Below are positions 50,751-59,259 of a stretch of DNA of 64,000 nucleotides, piece after piece. Origin of the DNA: an uncultured Lachnospiraceae bacterium (GTDB taxonomy: Bacteria; Bacillota; Clostridia; Lachnospirales; Lachnospiraceae). The translations under genes were made by a program, and so were the position numbers. Under the pieces are notes generated by a model. The model was not told the origin of the DNA. It worked only from the letters and a program-made list of their open reading frames with translations, and ran no database searches. The stretch's first letter is position 1; each line of letters starts with the position of its first letter. Location of the stretch: positions 62,001-126,000 of the forward strand of contig CAJUTC010000004.1 of assembly GCA_910589195.1 (NCBI GenBank). Reading direction: 5' to 3'.

Positions 50751-51806
50751 TTATTTGCTCATCTTCTCAATGGCTTCAAACAAACCGTTTATATAAGTAG
50801 CTCCTAACGCGCGATCGTACAGGCCATATCCTGCACGTCCTGTTTCACCCCAGATCATACGTCCGTGATCCGGCCTTACGTAACCATCGAACCCATTATC
50901 ATACAATGCCTTCGCAATAGCAAACATGTCAAGAGAACCACAGGAAGACAGATGGGCACGCTCCTCAAATCCCTGATTATCCGGAAGGACTGCCACATTT
51001 CTCATATGCACAAAATGGATCCGCCCCATGGCTGCGTACTTTTCAGCCATCCGTACCACATCATTTTTGCAGGCACAGCCTAAGGAACCAGTACATAAAG
51101 TAATTCCATTATGTTTATCATCTACCAATTTTAAGAACCGATCCAGATTCGCTTCGTCTGTAATTATTCTGGGAAGGCCAAAAATACTCCAGCATGGGTC
51201 GTCTTCATGAATGGCCATATTTACGTCGCACTCAGCGGCAACCGGGATAATTTTCTCCAGGAAATATTTCAAATTCTCCCAAAGGGCGTCTTCCGTCATG
51301 GCATGATACTCTTCCACAACCGCTTTTAAGCCTTCTCTGGTATAGCTGGAATCCCATCCGGGAAGCGTTAAATCGCTGTCACTTTCCAGCGGATTTACCT
51401 TATCCACCTGCTCCTGGTAATACACAAGGGAGGTAGAGCCGTCTGATAGTTCATGATCCAACTGGGTTCTGGTCCAGTCAAATACAGGCATAAAATTATA
51501 GCAGATACATTTCACTCCCGCTTTGGCAACCCGGCGGATATTCTCACAGTAATTGTCAATGTAGCGATCCCTGGTGGCCTTACCCAGCTTAATGTCCTCA
51601 TGAACTGGAATGCTTTCAATAACTTCAAAATGAAGGCCTGCCTCTTCTACCTGCCTTTTTAACGCCGCAATGCTTTCATTGCTCCAAACTTCCCCCACCG
51701 GAACATCATACACTGCCGTTACAATCGAATGCATCCCCGGAATCTGCCGGATATTCTCCAATGTAACTTTGTCATCTTCGCCATACCACCGAAACGATAA
51801 CTTCAT
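50751..51806 (-). CDS. uxuA: Mannonate dehydratase
   Basis: This 351-aa TIM-barrel enzyme converts D-mannonate to 2-keto-3-deoxygluconate in glucuronate catabolism. Signature segments are MKLSFRWYGEDDKVTL, YNFMPVFDWTRTQLD, AIHEDDPCWSIFGLPRI, CTGSLG and VRPDHGRMIWGE, which hold the Mn-binding residues. AAGGAGGG precedes the ATG at 51806. It fits the uronic-acid diet implied by the first region, but other uxu/kdg genes are not in this window. Confidence 0.94.
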   Translation of the reverse strand: MKLSFRWYGEDDKVTLENIRQIPGMHSIVTAVYDVPVGEVWSNESIAALKRQVEEAGLHFEVIESIPVHEDIKLGKATRDRYIDNYCENIRRVAKAGVKCICYNFMPVFDWTRTQLDHELSDGSTSLVYYQEQVDKVNPLESDSDLTLPGWDSSYTREGLKAVVEEYHAMTEDALWENLKYFLEKIIPVAAECDVNMAIHEDDPCWSIFGLPRIITDEANLDRFLKLVDDKHNGITLCTGSLGCACKNDVVRMAEKYAAMGRIHFVHMRNVAVLPDNQGFEERAHLSSCGSLDMFAIAKALYDNGFDGYVRPDHGRMIWGETGRAGYGLYDRALGATYINGLFEAIEKMSK

Positions 51807-51872
51807 GTGAAAACCCTCCTTATAATTTGTATTTGTTTTCCTTCTGCTTTTTGGCCGAAGCCTTATGGTTTT

Positions 51873-51901
51873 ATTATACAAAATAATTACATCGATTGCA
51901 T
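51873..51901 (-). promoter_or_regulatory. Candidate promoter of uxuA
   Basis: On the minus strand a perfect -10 TATAAT (51873-51878) is preceded at 17 bp by ATGCAA (51896-51901), a poor -35. This may reflect an activator or repressor-controlled promoter. Confidence 0.45.
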
Positions 51902-52181
51902 AGTGCTAAAATTGTAGCTTATATTGCAAATCTTGCGGAATCCATTCCGTAATCTATATTTTAGGAAGGCATGTTCCATTTTTCAGTATGTCCGGAAACA
52001 CAAACTCCATACGAACACTTGGTTTAAAATTCATTTGGCAATCAAAATTCAGCCCGCTTCTTTGTCAGGTATCACCAATTTCCCTACATCTTTCTTAGCA
52101 TGTTTGCCCATTGATTCGAAAGGCCTTTTTTGTTATGCTGATATCGTAACATGGCATGCCTGTATTTTGTTCCGGCTGCCC

Positions 52182-52296
52182 TTTACTTTGAAAGTTCGCC
52201 GCCGAATAGGCGGTCTAAGTTCAGGGATGCCAAGTGCGCCCACCGGACTTTCATGGGTGATGGTGCGTCCGCTGCTGGGCGCATGAAGGTTTATTA
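52182..52296 (+). repeat. Dispersed structured repeat, copy B
   Basis: This 115-bp copy begins TTTACTTTGAAAG, then CCGCC-GAATA-GGCGG, AAGTTCAGGGATGCCAAG, and a stem from GTGCGCCCACCGGAC to GTCC and GGGCGCATGAAGG. Compared with copy A, differences are scattered and several fall in loops. It sits between the divergent uxuA and deaminase genes. Confidence 0.75.
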
Positions 52297-52485
52297 TAAC
52301 TGCTCTTTGACAAAGTCATATCTATATCGCTGTTTAAAACGTAGCTGGATCCATGGGGCATACGTTTGGTTTTCTGTTCCAAAACGTAGCGCACTTTATG
52401 ACCCGCCAAAACCGCCGGCAGTACACCAGAAATATAGTTGATTGCGCAAAAGCAAGCAGGTTTTTGAGCAAGAAGGAGGTTAACG

Positions 52486-53841
52486 ATGAAAGGATCCCTA
52501 CTAATTAAAAATGTCCGGCACCTTGTAACATGCAACGACAAAGAACCGGTACGTAACAATGTAAATGTGCTGATTCAAGATGGTATTATTACCAAAATCA
52601 GTACAGAGGAAATGGCAGCGGACGATGTGATTTTCGCGTCCCATATGGTGATGTATCCCGGATTAATCAATACACACCATCATTTATATCAGACATTCAG
52701 CCGAAATTTACCCCAGGTACAAAACATGGAACTGTTTCCATGGCTGAAAACTTTATATGAAATTTGGAAAAATGTGGATAACGATGTGGCTTACTACAGT
52801 TCCCTGACTGGCATGGGCGAACTGTTGAAAACCGGCTGCACCACCTGTCTGGATCACCATTATGTATTTCCAAAAGAAAAAGGCCATGGCATTACGGAAG
52901 CTCAATTTGCGGCTGCCGATGCCCTGGGCATCCGCTTCCACGCCACAAGAGGAAGTATGGATCTGAGTGTAAAAGACGGAGGTCTGCCTCCAGACAGTGT
53001 TGTACAGACAGTAGATGAAATTCTTGCTGACTCAGAAGAAGTGGTAACAAAATTCCATGACAGCCGCCCGTATTCCATGCGCCAGGTAGCATTGGCACCC
53101 TGCTCCCCCTTTAGTGTTACAGGAACCTTGCTTGAGGAGTCAGCGAAATTGGCACGGAAGCTGAAGGTTCGGCTCCATACCCATTTAGCGGAAACAAAGG
53201 ACGAAGAAGCGTTTACCTTATCCAACTTCCATATGCGCCCTTTGGAATATATGGAACAATTAGGCTGGACCGGGCCGGATGTATGGTACGCCCACGGTAT
53301 CCATTTTACTGATGAAGAGCTGAAACTTCTGGCCAAAACCAGAACTGGGGTGGCCCACTGTCCCATTTCAAACATGAAGCTATCCTCCGGAATTGCGAAA
53401 ATCCCAAGAATGTTGGAACTTGGCGTTCCTACTGGCCTTGCTGTAGATGGTTCCGCCAGCAACGACGGCTCTAACCTTTTAGAAGAAATGCGGGTAGCCT
53501 ACCTGCTTCACCGCTTAAACTGGAGCCAAAATGCCCCCAGTGGATACGATATTTTAAAATTGGCAACTAAAGGAAGCGCTGGTATTTTAGGGCGGCCTGA
53601 ACTTGGAGAACTGTCAGAAGGAAAAGCAGCCGACTTCTTTTTAATCCGCTTAAACCGGCTGGAGCTGGTGGGCGCCCAGTATGATCCGGGCTCCATGTTG
53701 TGTACCGTAGGTTTAAAAAGCCCTGTAGACTACACTGTTGTAAATGGGAAAATCGTGGTAAAAGACGGGCAGCTCACGCAAATTGATGAAACTAGCATTG
53801 TTGAAAAAGCAAGTCAGTCCATAAAACGCTATTTGGCCTGA
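52486..53841 (+). CDS. Amidohydrolase, 8-oxoguanine deaminase-like
   Basis: This 451-aa amidohydrolase has a metal-dependent TIM barrel between small beta-sandwich segments. Metal ligands are in INTHHHLYQ, LHTHLAET and YAHGIHF, and the catalytic Asp is in LAVDGSASND. Among cytosolic purine and triazine deaminases, the sequence feels closest to 8-oxoguanine deaminase/AtzB-like proteins. It could salvage or detoxify oxidised purines. AAGGAGG lies 7 nt before the ATG. It is a single gene; precise substrate assignment is not certain. Confidence 0.78.
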   Translation: MKGSLLIKNVRHLVTCNDKEPVRNNVNVLIQDGIITKISTEEMAADDVIFASHMVMYPGLINTHHHLYQTFSRNLPQVQNMELFPWLKTLYEIWKNVDNDVAYYSSLTGMGELLKTGCTTCLDHHYVFPKEKGHGITEAQFAAADALGIRFHATRGSMDLSVKDGGLPPDSVVQTVDEILADSEEVVTKFHDSRPYSMRQVALAPCSPFSVTGTLLEESAKLARKLKVRLHTHLAETKDEEAFTLSNFHMRPLEYMEQLGWTGPDVWYAHGIHFTDEELKLLAKTRTGVAHCPISNMKLSSGIAKIPRMLELGVPTGLAVDGSASNDGSNLLEEMRVAYLLHRLNWSQNAPSGYDILKLATKGSAGILGRPELGELSEGKAADFFLIRLNRLELVGAQYDPGSMLCTVGLKSPVDYTVVNGKIVVKDGQLTQIDETSIVEKASQSIKRYLA

Positions 53842-54001
53842 CCAGTGCTGTATCCCATATGCAGATCCTACGGCGTCGAATACTATCGGGTTCCATTCCC
53901 GTTTTATGCCTGTTTTCTGCTCTGTCATCACCATATTTCAAAAGACCCAGGACACGGTTCCTCTTCTCATTTACGGGAATGGTTCAAAGCAGGCACGGGT
54001 G

Positions 54002-54025
54002 TAGGAAGTCCAAAAGGACTTCCTA
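54002..54025. terminator. Hairpin between deaminase and MATE 2 genes
   Basis: TAGGAAGTCC and GGACTTCCTA form an exact 10-bp stem with a 4-nt loop. There is no pure T-run on either strand. A second pairing, CCATTCCCGT/ACGGGAATGG, lies upstream at about 53894-53984 and may also help terminate both convergent genes. Confidence 0.5.
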
Positions 54026-54034
54026 TACCATTTC

Positions 54035-55387
54035 CTATACCCGATCCGTTTTCGGAAATCGCTTCCTTATTATAAGGAAGCAGCATAAATGTGCCATAGC
54101 CGTTACAAACCAGGTAACCGGGTAAGCAAGATACAGCGTTTCCAAAGAATGGTGCCACTGAAATACCGTCATAATCCAAACCACCCGCAGGCCGCAGGCA
54201 CCAGTAAGAGATACCAGCATGGGCATTACGGCATAGCCCAGTCCACGCAGGCTTCCCACCAGCACATCCATCCACCCACAGATAAAGTAGGGGCCGCATA
54301 TCATCATAAGACGTTTTAAACCGCACTGGATTACCTCCGGGTCTGAGGAATAAATCCCCAGAAGCCGCGTTCCCATCAGTACAAATCCACCTCCCATTAT
54401 CAGGCCAATCGCCGTTACTACCCCCAGGCATAAAAACAGGATCCGGTTAATCCGGCTGAATTTCCCGCCTCCAATGTTCTGGCTGGTAAAGCTTAAATTT
54501 GTCTGATAAACCGCATTCATCGCATTATATACAAATCCTTCCAGATTTCCAGCGGCTGTACTTCCCGCCATAGCTACTGAACCAAAGGAGTTTAAGGAAG
54601 ATTGAACCAATACATTTGATATGGAAAATACGGCTCCCTGAAACCCGGCAGGCAGCCCGATCCGCGCAATCCGTTTTAATGTCCTGCGGTTAATTCCCAA
54701 TTCAGATAACTCCAGCCGGTAAGAACCGCTGCTTTTCATCAGACAGCGGCAAACCAGGACAGCAGAAATACACTGGGACAACGCTGTCGCCAAAGCAACT
54801 CCGGCAACTCCCATATGGAAAACAATTACAAACATCAGATTTAACAGCACATTTACAACCCCGGCTAAAATCAAAAAGAGCAAAGGCCGCTCTGTATCCC
54901 CGATTGCCCGCAGTATCGCGGCGCCGAAATTATACAGCATAATCACAGGCATCCCCACAAAGTAAATCCGCATATATAGGGCAGACTTGTCTAAAACATC
55001 ATCCGGCGTTCCCATCAGTACCAAAAGAGGCTTTGAAGCAGCGGCGCCGATTACGACCAAGGCCACACCACAAATCAGGCTAATGGTTACCGCGGTGTGC
55101 ACCGTATCCTTTACATCCTGATCTTTCCCAGCCCCAAAGTACTGGGCTACCAGCACATTCGCGCCTACAGACAAGCCAATAAATACATTAATTAAAAGGT
55201 TAATCAATGCTGTTGTGGATCCTACTGCCGCCAAAGACTCATGGCCGGCAAACCGCCCTACCACAATCACATCTGCTGCGTTAAACAAAAGCTGCAGAAT
55301 TCCGGAAAGCATCAGCGGTATTGCATAAGAGAGAATCTTTCCTAAAAGCGGGCCGTTGCACATGTCCATCTCATATGAACGTTTCAT
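54035..55387 (-). CDS. MATE-family efflux transporter 2
   Basis: This 450-aa, twelve-helix MATE protein is of the DinF/YpnP-like group. It has NAADVIVVGRFAGHESLAAVG, GLSVGANVLVAQYFGAG and GFVYNAMNAVYQTNLSFTSQN. It is a distant paralogue of the MATE gene 3.6 kb away but has no linked regulator. The start at 55387 follows GGAAAGGA by about 12 nt, a loose ribosome site; an internal ATG a few codons on is an alternative. Confidence 0.88.
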   Translation of the reverse strand: MKRSYEMDMCNGPLLGKILSYAIPLMLSGILQLLFNAADVIVVGRFAGHESLAAVGSTTALINLLINVFIGLSVGANVLVAQYFGAGKDQDVKDTVHTAVTISLICGVALVVIGAAASKPLLVLMGTPDDVLDKSALYMRIYFVGMPVIMLYNFGAAILRAIGDTERPLLFLILAGVVNVLLNLMFVIVFHMGVAGVALATALSQCISAVLVCRCLMKSSGSYRLELSELGINRRTLKRIARIGLPAGFQGAVFSISNVLVQSSLNSFGSVAMAGSTAAGNLEGFVYNAMNAVYQTNLSFTSQNIGGGKFSRINRILFLCLGVVTAIGLIMGGGFVLMGTRLLGIYSSDPEVIQCGLKRLMMICGPYFICGWMDVLVGSLRGLGYAVMPMLVSLTGACGLRVVWIMTVFQWHHSLETLYLAYPVTWFVTAMAHLCCFLIIRKRFPKTDRV

Positions 55388-55686
55388 AATTGTTTTTAAT
55401 CCTTTCCATTTTCTGTTGTTCACTGCCCGCGGCAGATTCCTGTAAAAATCTTTCGCAGAGCATAGGGTGCTGGGAACACACGCCGCCGAATAAGCGGCAT
55501 AAATTCAGGGTTGCTGTGTGCCAATAGCGCACGTCGCAACGGCCAAACTAGCACGTAAAACCAAATGCGCCGCTAAACCTTTGCCTGAGATGGTACGTTA
55601 CCGGGCGCATAACAGTTTCGGAAACCTACCACACTGTTAAAGGAGTTTAGCACAGTCTTGACAATTTTTCAATGACGAAAATACAC
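55388..55686. other. Non-coding interval with repeat copy D
   Basis: About 300 bp with no gene. It holds the diverged dispersed repeat at 55480-55611. The remainder before the promoter at 55687 is AT-rich with TTGACA at 55658 that lacks a good -10. Confidence 0.4.
55480..55611 (+). repeat. Dispersed structured repeat, copy D (diverged)
   Basis: This diverged copy has CGCCGAATAAGCGGCATAAA and TTCAGGGTTGC matching the 5-prime half of copies A and B, and ATGCGCCGC..CGGGCGCAT matching the 3-prime stem. An insertion of about 20-25 bp lies between the halves. It sits upstream of the MATE 2 gene and the 154-aa protein gene. Confidence 0.55.
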
Positions 55687-55715
55687 TTAACAGAAAATGT
55701 TGTCCATGATATAAT
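55687..55715 (+). promoter_or_regulatory. Strong promoter of the 154-aa protein gene
   Basis: TTAACA (55687-55692), a 17-bp spacer and perfect TATAAT (55710-55715). The start would be near 55722, giving a leader of about 170 nt with two copies of a 37-bp element. Confidence 0.7.
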
Positions 55716-55730
55716 GAAAGAAACATATCT

Positions 55731-55767
55731 CTTATCCGCAGCCTGACTGCCGTGGACACGGTATCAT
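55731..55767 (+). repeat. 37-bp leader direct repeat, first copy
   Basis: Starts CTTATCCGCAGCCTGACTGC and ends CACGGTATCAT. A second copy with two substitutions starts 51 bp later. The core can fold through CCGCAG/CTG-type pairing. Confidence 0.75.
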
Positions 55768-55781
55768 AAGGAAACGTACCC

Positions 55782-55818
55782 CTTATCCGCAGCCTGACTG
55801 CTGTGGACGCGGTATCAT
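55782..55818 (+). repeat. 37-bp leader direct repeat, second copy
   Basis: Matches the first copy at 35 of 37 positions. It is enclosed by ACCCCTT and AAGGGGT arms (about 55777-55829), which would make a closed stem around it. Both copies lie in the leader of the 154-aa protein message. Confidence 0.75.
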
Positions 55819-55892
55819 CAAAAAGGGGTAGGATACAAAAGGATAAGGGATATCTGTCAATTCAGCAAAATGTAATCTCAGGAGGTATTACT

Positions 55893-56357
55893 ATGGCACT
55901 CACAAGACCAAATGTCCTTTCACTTCCCACCATGAATGAAGCCTGGGCAGAAACCGCAAAAAATTATGAAAAAGGAAATTTAACAGAACTTGATTACTGG
56001 TGCTCTCCTTCTATCACTTCTACTGATCCTGCGCGCCATGCTGAACTGGTGGGCCGGACAGTACAAGTGGCATTGGAAGAATATTCCAACATCGTCCTGT
56101 ACGGCACCATTAAAACCATTGAAATCTTGACAGTAGAGGAAACCTTTGAGAAATTCGGCCCTGGAGGCCTTAATATTTTAGGTCTTCCCAAATGTACCAG
56201 CGTAACCGATTTCCTCCGTGAAATCCATGAAACCCTAACTTCCTCAAGTCCGGAAAAAATTAATGTATTTTCCCCTATGGCAAATATTATTATCAATATA
56301 AAGCCGATTCCTGCCCACTTAAAAAATGGAAGAGGCAACCGCACCATCTTGAAATAA
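55893..56357 (+). CDS. Unrecognised 154-aa soluble protein
   Basis: The ATG at 55893 has AGGAGG 7 nt upstream and starts MALTRPNVLSLPTMNEAW. No signal peptide or membrane segment is visible. The composition is mixed alpha/beta with LELVGRTVQVALEEYSN-like and VTDFLREIHETLTSS helices and a beta-prone end (MANIIINIKPIPAHLK). I do not recognise the family. A strong promoter, a structured leader with duplicated elements and its own terminator argue that it is a real, regulated single gene. Confidence 0.75.
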   Translation: MALTRPNVLSLPTMNEAWAETAKNYEKGNLTELDYWCSPSITSTDPARHAELVGRTVQVALEEYSNIVLYGTIKTIEILTVEETFEKFGPGGLNILGLPKCTSVTDFLREIHETLTSSSPEKINVFSPMANIIINIKPIPAHLKNGRGNRTILK

Positions 56358-56381
56358 TGGCTTCCATCTCCATAATGAACG

Positions 56382-56419
56382 CCATTTTATAAGAAAGATT
56401 TTCTTAATGGTTCATTTTT
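56382..56419 (+). terminator. Terminator of the 154-aa protein gene
   Basis: CCATT..AAGAAA and TTTCTT..AATGG pair in an imperfect hairpin, followed by TTCATTTTTAAA. It lies 25 bp after the stop codon. Confidence 0.6.
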
Positions 56420-56552
56420 AAAAAATCGTCAGAAAATCGTAGGATAATAGACAAAAATTATTCAAACAATTTTGGGAAGTTTCAGGTAAAATAATAGCAG
56501 ATACTTTATTAACGGCTTAACGAAAACAGGAGTATGAAAGGATGGATTAATT

Positions 56553-57584
56553 ATGAAGATATGGAAAAAAGCTGCTGCTGCCCTGATGGCTGCCCTGATG
56601 GCCGGCTTTACCACCGTTCCCGCACTGGCTGCTGAGGAACGGACAAAAATCGAAAGTGTATCCCTGACCTTCACCGCTTACGATGACAGTGAAGAGTATG
56701 GGGAAGTGGAGGTAACCTCAAAAGAGGGATCGTTTTCTGTGGAAGATGTGGAATTTCTTTCTAATACTGCCTCCTCCAAATATCCCAGGGTAAAAGTAAC
56801 CCTGACGGCAGAAGACGGTTATTACTTTGCCTCCTCCAACAGAAGTTTGTTTACATTAAGCGGAGAGGGCGCATCCTTTTCCAGCGCCAGCCTTCGTAAC
56901 AGTAAATCTACCATTGTGGTAACAGTACAGTTAAAGAATTATACGGGCGCCCAGGCGGACGTAGCGGATGATGTAGAATGGGATTACGAAGGAAGCGGTT
57001 CCTGGGGCGAAGTAACAAATGCTGGTTATTATGAAGTCCGGCTGCGCCGAGGCGGCACTGTAATCGGTGAAATTATGAAAGTAGATGACACTCAGTTTAA
57101 TTTCTGTAATATGATCACCCAGACTGGAAACTACTCGTTCCAGGTTCGTACCGTTAACCGCTATGTATCCGCAAACAAAAGCAAATGGGTAAGCTCGGAA
57201 CGCTGGAGCGTGGATAGTGAAACCTTACAGCGGATCCGCAGCAACGCAGCAAATGGCGTAAATAATAACTTATACAGCACCGGCGCCAATGTTTCCGGCA
57301 ATACCGGAACTACTTCTCCTACTGCCTACAACGGATGGCAGCAAAGTCCCAGCGGCTACTGGTACCGCAACGCTGACGGCACCTGGCCCGCATCCTGCTG
57401 GCAGCTAATTGATGGCCAGTGGTATTATTTCAATGCCAGCGGTTATCGGATGACCAGTGAATGGCTCCATCACACAGACGGCAACTGGTATTACTTAGGG
57501 CCCAATGGCGCCATGCTTACCAACACCCGCACACCGGATAACTGCTATGTAGATGGAAATGGGATCTACATTCCAGGTGTATAA
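56553..57584 (+). CDS. Secreted protein with cell-wall-binding (choline-binding type) repeats
   Basis: This 343-aa protein has a signal peptide (WKKAAAALMAALMAGFTTVPALA) and two beta-rich domains (about residues 30-130 and 140-225, the second fibronectin-like). A linker leads to about three C-terminal aromatic repeats, GWQQSPSGYWYRNADGTW, GQWYYFNASGYRMT and GNWYYLGPNGAMLTN, typical of CW_binding/glucan-binding repeats. It likely attaches non-covalently to wall polymers. No catalytic domain is recognised. AAAGGATGG lies about 8-10 nt before the ATG. Confidence 0.83.
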   Translation: MKIWKKAAAALMAALMAGFTTVPALAAEERTKIESVSLTFTAYDDSEEYGEVEVTSKEGSFSVEDVEFLSNTASSKYPRVKVTLTAEDGYYFASSNRSLFTLSGEGASFSSASLRNSKSTIVVTVQLKNYTGAQADVADDVEWDYEGSGSWGEVTNAGYYEVRLRRGGTVIGEIMKVDDTQFNFCNMITQTGNYSFQVRTVNRYVSANKSKWVSSERWSVDSETLQRIRSNAANGVNNNLYSTGANVSGNTGTTSPTAYNGWQQSPSGYWYRNADGTWPASCWQLIDGQWYYFNASGYRMTSEWLHHTDGNWYYLGPNGAMLTNTRTPDNCYVDGNGIYIPGV

Positions 57585-57624
57585 AGAAAGATTCCCTTCC
57601 TCATCTAAAAAGCAGTATTGTATC

Positions 57625-57659
57625 AAAAACGGTTCAAACGAAAGTCTGAACCGTTTTTC
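57625..57659. terminator. Bidirectional terminator after the wall-binding protein gene
   Basis: AAAAACGGTTCA and TGAACCGTTTTT form an exact 12-bp stem; the arms end in T-runs on both strands. It can serve both the upstream + gene and the convergent GNAT gene. Confidence 0.85.
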
Positions 57660-57756
57660 TATTATTTTTCTATCGGTAATCCGTTTTCGCTCTGCTTTAT
57701 TACGGTTTTCCCTGTTTTCCTTTTTCATCTTCCGCCCTTCAATAAGCTTCTGCCGC

Positions 57757-58284
57757 CTATCGGCTGCTTCTCTGATACGCCAGCCTCTCCTCCCCATTTT
57801 CCAGGTAAATAATTCCGCATTTTTGAAATCTGTTTTTTTCCAAAACGTGCTGCATTACCTTATTATCACGGTGGGTATCGATTTTTAAATTATCCCACTG
57901 TTTTCCGGCCCAGTCAAAGCAAGCCTTTGCGAACCCTTTACCCTTCCCAGAACTTGCTATCCGGTGGATCACGCCATAAGGCTCCTGGTTCAGCCATTCC
58001 CCCTCATAAATCCTATCATAGGCAGGATCCGTTTCAACCGAAAAATAAAAGGTTCCCATCAGCTCTCCCGCCTGTATCTCTTCTCCTTCTTTCCCGTCCG
58101 CCGGCCTTTCCGCCAGGCAAACGTAAGCTTTTCCTTCCTGAATGCCACGTTTTACAACTTCTTCCGTCGGATAAGAATCCTTCCACTGGTTTGGGTTCCC
58201 TGTCGCCTTCATAAACTGCCGGGCCACCATATATACATCCATTAATGCCTTCAGATCATTTAAGTCCGCCTTTTTTATTATCAT
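57757..58284 (-). CDS. GNAT family N-acetyltransferase 2
   Basis: This 175-aa protein has the GNAT core: KADLNDLKALMDVYMVARQF, AYVCLAERP, TFYFSVETDPAYD, YGVIHRIASSGKGKGFAKA with the acetyl-CoA loop, and IDTHRDNKVMQHVLEKNRF. The start is an ATG at 58284 with GGAGG 5 nt upstream. Proteins of this kind are often amino-acid or peptide acetylases; the substrate is unknown. Confidence 0.85.
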   Translation of the reverse strand: MIIKKADLNDLKALMDVYMVARQFMKATGNPNQWKDSYPTEEVVKRGIQEGKAYVCLAERPADGKEGEEIQAGELMGTFYFSVETDPAYDRIYEGEWLNQEPYGVIHRIASSGKGKGFAKACFDWAGKQWDNLKIDTHRDNKVMQHVLEKNRFQKCGIIYLENGEERLAYQRSSR

Positions 58285-58468
58285 CATTTCCTCCATTCTA
58301 TGGGTGTTTCACCACATAGCACCCCCCTTTATCGGGCGTGCGCCAGTATGGGTGGAAATGGATTTCCCGCACTCTTTTGCCCTCCCGATGTTGAAACACG
58401 CTCTAGTGTACTGGCATATTCATATTTTGTCAAATGACTTGCCCAAATATAATCCGGACAGTACACTA
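58285..58468. other. Intergenic segment with a long-range inverted repeat
   Basis: GGTGTTTCA near 58304 and TGTTGAAACA-like sequence near 58390 are related inverted halves around GC-rich GGGCGTGCGCC. It may be another structured spacer; no gene is seen and it does not match the A-D repeat family. Confidence 0.35.
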
Positions 58469-59062
58469 TTATAAATGTGCCATATAAGCAATCGCCGCAT
58501 CGATGCATGCTTCCATTCCTGCCTTTTGGCTGTCAAAACACAGATGGTAATTTTGCGGTTTTCCCCATTCATTTCCTGTATAATACTGGTAATAGTCTTT
58601 TCGTTTCTGATCAATCTCCCGAACCCGTTTTTCCATCTTCTTCCCCTCTTCCTCAGACAACCTTTCTAACTGGAGAAGCCTATGAACCCGTTTTTTTAAA
58701 TTTGCGTAAAAAAACAGGTTCAGGCACTGTTCATCCTTTAGCACCATATCTGCGCAGCGGCCTACAATTACACACGGGCCATGCTGGGCCAGACGTCGGA
58801 TCACCCTGGACTGGGCAATAAAAATCTGGTCCGACATAGGCACCTCGTAAGTATGGGAAAAGGGCGTATATTCCACTTCTTCTTTTTCCATAAAAGCATT
58901 ATCATACATTTCAAAAATATGTTCCTCAATTTCAATATCCTCAGATGCCATTTTTATTAATTCCTTATCATAAAAAGGGATTCCGAGCCTTTCTGCCAAT
59001 TGATAGCCAATCTGGCGTCCCCCGCTTCCAAATTCCCTGCTAATTGTAATCACTTTTGTCAT
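58469..59062 (-). CDS. Cytidylate kinase-like family protein
   Basis: This 197-aa protein has the AAK-like P-loop of the family, ITISREFGSGGRQIG, a LID-like basic region (KRVHRLLQLERLSEEEG) and DQKRKDYYQYYTG followed by YHLCFDS. Such proteins resemble CMP kinase but are distinct and of unclear substrate. GGGGAGG precedes the ATG. Confidence 0.85.
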   Translation of the reverse strand: MTKVITISREFGSGGRQIGYQLAERLGIPFYDKELIKMASEDIEIEEHIFEMYDNAFMEKEEVEYTPFSHTYEVPMSDQIFIAQSRVIRRLAQHGPCVIVGRCADMVLKDEQCLNLFFYANLKKRVHRLLQLERLSEEEGKKMEKRVREIDQKRKDYYQYYTGNEWGKPQNYHLCFDSQKAGMEACIDAAIAYMAHL

Positions 59063-59193
59063 AAAAGCACCTCCCCAATCTTACTCTTTTGCCATAACAG
59101 CTATCTGATAGAATCTCCGCCTTAAATTATATCATAGATTTACAGTAACCGGAACCTGATTTTTTCGTTTCAGCAGGAAACTGAAATCTCATC

Positions 59194-59221
59194 TTGCTCT
59201 TTCCTGAAAATACGGTAGAAT
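59194..59221 (+). promoter_or_regulatory. Candidate promoter of the aldo/keto reductase gene
   Basis: TTGCTC (59194-59199), a 16-bp spacer and TAGAAT (59216-59221), 38 bp before the ATG at 59260. Confidence 0.45.
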
Positions 59222-59259
59222 ATAAGATAAGACAATATTTACCACAGGAGGATTACCAT

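Larger units (their letters stand above)
51807..52485. other. Long non-coding interval between uxuA and the deaminase
   Basis: About 680 bp with no supportable gene. It contains the uxuA promoter candidate (51873-51901) and copy B of the dispersed repeat (52182-52296). Downstream, near 52310-52480, is a leader for the deaminase that includes TTGACA at 52308 but no well-spaced -10. Short + strand frames lack ribosome sites. Confidence 0.4.

Noticed and set aside
51924..52286. A 120-codon + strand frame between uxuA and the deaminase
   Set aside because: It covers the structured repeat copy B and has no ribosome site; composition is unlike neighbouring genes.
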